DNA of 8,885 nt from Lachnospiraceae bacterium UBA4317 (GTDB taxonomy: Bacteria; Bacillota_A; Clostridia; Lachnospirales; Lachnospiraceae). This document shows positions 7,244 through 8,885 of this stretch, piece after piece (positions within the stretch are counted from its first letter, which is position 1; every line of letters begins with the position of its first letter). The notes under the pieces are model-generated. The model had not been told where the DNA came from. It worked only from the letters and a program-made list of their open reading frames with translations, and made no database searches. The position numbers and the translations under genes were made by a program. The stretch covers positions 1 through 8,885 of the forward strand of contig DGUF01000010.1 in the NCBI GenBank assembly GCA_002394525.1, written 5' to 3'.

Positions 7244-8176
7244 ATGAAAAATGAGATCGTACTGTTTTGTGACGGGACTATTCGTCTGGAAGTTCCAATA
7301 TCACCGGAAGAGGATACCGTATGGCTGAGTCAGGCTCAGATGGTGGAGTTATATGGCAGAGATGTTTCCGTCATTTCAAGGCATATTAACAATGTCTTTA
7401 AGGAAGGGGAAGTGGAAAGAGAAAGCAATTTGCATTTTTTGCAAATTGCCGGTTCTGACCGTCCGGTGGCTTTTTACAGTCTGGACGTGATCATCTCTGT
7501 TGGCTACCGTGTCAAATCAAAGAGAGGTATTGCATTCCGCAAATGGGCCAACAATGTCCTGAAGGATTATATCATCAAAGGCTATGCGGCAAATGAAACC
7601 CGCCTGAAGCAACTGGGGGATGTCGTCCGTCTGATGCGGAGGACGCAGGATTCACTGGACAGCAGGCAGGTCCTCTCCGTGATCGAGAGCTACAGTTCCG
7701 CCCTGGATCTGCTGGATGCCTATGACCATCAGAATATGACGCGCCCCAGGGGGACCGGCGCGGCCTATGTGCTGACCTATGAGGAGTGCCGAGAGGTCAT
7801 TGACCGGATGCGGTTCGGAGATGAATCGGATCTGTTCGGGAGAGAAAAAGACGGTTCCTTTAAGGGCAGTATCGGAAACATCTACCAGTCCTTCGGCGGG
7901 GTGGAGATCTACCCGTCTCTGGAGGAAAAAGCGGCCAATCTTCTATATTTTGTAACAAAAAACCACAGCTTCTGGGACGGCAACAAGAGGATCGCCGCGA
8001 CCATGTTTCTGTATTTTCTGGACAGGAACGGGGTTCTCTACGACGAAAACGGAGACAAGCTGCTCGACGACCATACCCTCGTCGCCCTGACCATCATGAT
8101 CGCGGAATCCCGGGCGGAGGAAAAGGAGATGATGGTCAGCGTGGTCATGAACTGCATCGGGAAGCGGTCAAAATGA
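7244..8176 (+). CDS. RhuM-Fic/Doc domain fusion protein
   Basis: This 310-aa protein has an N-terminal RhuM-type region (about 20-120) that contains a helix-turn-helix-like stretch VWLSQAQMVELYGRDVSVIS. The RhuM signature DRPVAFYSLDVIISVGYRVK and RGIAFRKWA follow. A helical linker (about 120-165) leads to a Fic/Doc domain. The Fic motif is HSFWDGNKR (241-249), with catalytic His241, Asp245, Asn247 and Arg249. A preceding flap-like segment FKGSIGNIYQSFGG lies at 206-219. Fic proteins usually transfer AMP to targets, whereas Doc, with Lys in place of the second motif Gly, phosphorylates EF-Tu. This motif has that Lys but keeps the Fic Gly before Asn. No [ST]xxxE[GN] inhibitory helix was found in the protein. 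The start has AAGGGAAGG (7232-7240) just upstream. Such fusions are found among accessory genes and defence or toxin loci, and toxin activity here is an inference. Confidence 0.88.
   Translation: MKNEIVLFCDGTIRLEVPISPEEDTVWLSQAQMVELYGRDVSVISRHINNVFKEGEVERESNLHFLQIAGSDRPVAFYSLDVIISVGYRVKSKRGIAFRKWANNVLKDYIIKGYAANETRLKQLGDVVRLMRRTQDSLDSRQVLSVIESYSSALDLLDAYDHQNMTRPRGTGAAYVLTYEECREVIDRMRFGDESDLFGREKDGSFKGSIGNIYQSFGGVEIYPSLEEKAANLLYFVTKNHSFWDGNKRIAATMFLYFLDRNGVLYDENGDKLLDDHTLVALTIMIAESRAEEKEMMVSVVMNCIGKRSK
7425..7449. repeat. perfect 10-bp inverted repeat inside the RhuM-Fic gene
   Basis: GCAATTTGCA (7425-7434) pairs perfectly with TGCAAATTGC (7440-7449) around a TTTTT loop. It lies in codons for Ser-Asn-Leu-His-Phe-Leu-Gln-Ile-Ala in the RhuM region. 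It could form a strong mRNA hairpin or a protein-binding operator. Confidence 0.6.
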
Positions 8177-8230
8177 ATGATGAGCCTGAAAGGATGGTAA
8201 ACGTAAGAGATTTCCCTTTGGACAAAGGAA

Positions 8231-8235
8231 AGGAG
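8231..8235 (+). promoter_or_regulatory. ribosome binding site that decides the VOC gene start
   Basis: AGGAG lies six bases before ATG 8242. An earlier in-frame ATG at 8173 overlaps the preceding stop as ATGA but has no ribosome binding site, and it would add 23 residues the family lacks. A bulged hairpin (8211-8220 with 8223-8231) sits directly 5' of the site. Confidence 0.7.
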
Positions 8236-8241
8236 AAAAGC

Positions 8242-8631
8242 ATGTTCGCATTCGCGCACAACAATTTTAATGTCTCAAATCTTGACAGATCCCTGAAATT
8301 CTATCAGGAGGCCCTGGGCCTGGAGGTCCTGCGCCGCAAGGAGGGCAGTGACTACACCCAGTGCTGGCTGGGAGACCACGGTGCATCAAAGCACGAGCTC
8401 GAGCTGACCTGGAACTGGGATCAGAAGGAGATTCTGGACCTGGGCGATGAATTCCACCTGGCTTTCCGGACCGACGACATGCAGGCCGCCCACGCCCTGC
8501 ACGAGAAAATGGGCTGTATCTGCTTCGAAAACAAAAAACGGGGCATTTACTTCATCGAGGATCCCGACAAGTACTGGATCGAGATCGTGCCGGACCGGAA
8601 TAACCCGGATACGATCTACTGGGAGCCATAA
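8242..8631 (+). CDS. VOC-family glyoxalase I-like protein
   Basis: This small cytoplasmic protein of 129 aa belongs to the vicinal oxygen chelate superfamily, with two beta-alpha-beta-beta-beta modules (about 1-57 and 68-117). All four metal ligands of the E. coli glyoxalase I pattern have equivalents: His6 (AHNNFNV), Glu54 (HELELTWNWD), His72 (EFHLAFRTDD) and Glu114 (DPDKYWIEIVP). Glyoxalase I isomerises the hemithioacetal of methylglyoxal and a thiol. Clostridia mostly lack glutathione, so the thiol partner here is unknown. Length equals that of short clostridial glyoxalase I proteins. It lies 65 bases after the RhuM-Fic gene and is followed by a strong terminator, so the two may share a transcript. 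Codon use is GC-rich like the chromosomal genes. A different VOC role, such as small-molecule resistance, cannot be excluded. Confidence 0.88.
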   Translation: MFAFAHNNFNVSNLDRSLKFYQEALGLEVLRRKEGSDYTQCWLGDHGASKHELELTWNWDQKEILDLGDEFHLAFRTDDMQAAHALHEKMGCICFENKKRGIYFIEDPDKYWIEIVPDRNNPDTIYWEP

Positions 8632-8655
8632 CTTGTCCCGAAGCACACACTTATT

Positions 8656-8688
8656 ACAGTCCGCTTCCGCGCGGACTGTTTTCTTTTT
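8656..8688 (+). terminator. Rho-independent terminator after the VOC gene
   Basis: ACAGTCCGC (8656-8664) pairs perfectly with GCGGACTGT (8671-8679) around a 6-nt loop, followed by TTTTCTTTTT-type sequence ending at 8688. Confidence 0.92.
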
Positions 8689-8850
8689 GGAAAGTATCCG
8701 GGTAGAAAATACCAACATTAGGATCATCAAAAAAACATGTGCGGGCATGTATAATAAAGAAAAATATTAATATTGTTAAATAATATATTTATATTTTAAT
8801 ATAATTTATCACCTGGATGTTATATAATAAGTCTATGAAAGGAGAAAACT
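8689..8850. other. AT-rich spacer with promoter-like sites
   Basis: No gene is visible here. The stretch 8758-8830 is almost entirely A and T. TATAAT occurs at 8750-8755, 8800-8805 and 8823-8828, none with a convincing -35 at 16-18 bp. Small repeats are ACATG with CATGT (8735-8750 region) and a palindromic AATATTAATATT near 8763-8774. The last TATAAT, 23 bases before the next start codon, is the likeliest -10 for the gene at 8851. The shift from GC-rich DNA suggests a mobile-element boundary. Confidence 0.5.
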
Positions 8851-8885
8851 ATGCGTTCGGGTGAAGTTTTATCATTACTTAGAGT
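8851..8885 (+). CDS. start of a gene, possibly an IS607-type serine recombinase (partial)
   Basis: Only twelve residues are in the window: MRSGEVLSLLRV. AAAGGAG (8838-8844) lies six bases before ATG, so the start is well supported. The pattern Met-(Lys/Arg)-Ser-x-Glu-Val-Leu-x-Leu-Leu resembles the first helix of the MerR-like DNA-binding segment at the N-terminus of IS607-family serine recombinases. Other small helix-turn-helix proteins begin similarly. The AT-rich DNA in front is consistent with a mobile element. The gene continues beyond the window. Confidence 0.5.
   Translation, partial: MRSGEVLSLLR

Noticed and set aside
8173..8241. 23-residue N-terminal extension of the VOC protein
   Set aside because: No ribosome binding site precedes 8173, the extra residues have no family counterpart, and the ATG at 8242 has AGGAG at six bases.

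Overview
The window reads as chromosomal DNA of a GC-rich member of the Clostridia, most likely Lachnospiraceae. That placement is inferred from strong AGGAGG-type ribosome binding sites, the three-domain S1-type protein ending in a Ser-Leu-Gly-Asp-Leu-Leu-Lys-Gly tail, the Gram-positive style LexA box before uvrB, and codons strongly biased to C or G in the third position. All supported genes lie on the + strand. The large open frames on the - strand are by-products of codon bias.

Positions 1-2206 hold a class I/II PLP aminotransferase followed by undecaprenyl-diphosphate phosphatase (uppP). An intergenic hairpin separates them. Positions 2207-2533 are a gene-free leader with an extended -10 promoter. 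It precedes a single-pass membrane protein (2534-3424) that carries a long acidic 8-residue repeat and a C-terminal SH3-like domain. Positions 3425-3662 are unusually structured: a nested 13-bp inverted repeat, two further compound hairpins, then a UUCG-capped hairpin right before the ribosome binding site of an S1-domain RNA-binding protein (3663-4568).

That gene ends at a clear terminator. Next comes a compact control region for uvrB: an extended -10 promoter, a LexA (SOS) box over the expected transcription start, a 12-bp inverted repeat flanking both, and a 27-bp tandem repeat in the 5' leader whose last degenerate copy supplies the ribosome binding site. UvrB (4914-7112) is complete but has about 70 extra C-terminal residues. 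Part of that tail is encoded by an 85-bp near-perfect palindrome that looks like a REP-type or otherwise mobile palindromic element read in frame.

From 7113 the character becomes accessory. A 20-codon ORF with a strong ribosome binding site precedes a RhuM-Fic/Doc fusion protein (7244-8176), followed by a small glyoxalase I-like VOC protein (8242-8631) and a strong terminator (8656-8688). After 8690 the DNA turns sharply AT-rich, and a new gene starts at 8851. Its first twelve residues resemble the N-terminal DNA-binding segment of IS607-type serine recombinases, so a mobile element may begin at the right edge.

No tRNA, rRNA or CRISPR array was seen. The best candidates for undescribed biology are the palindrome inside uvrB, the hairpin array before the S1 gene, and the small ORF coupled to the RhuM-Fic gene.
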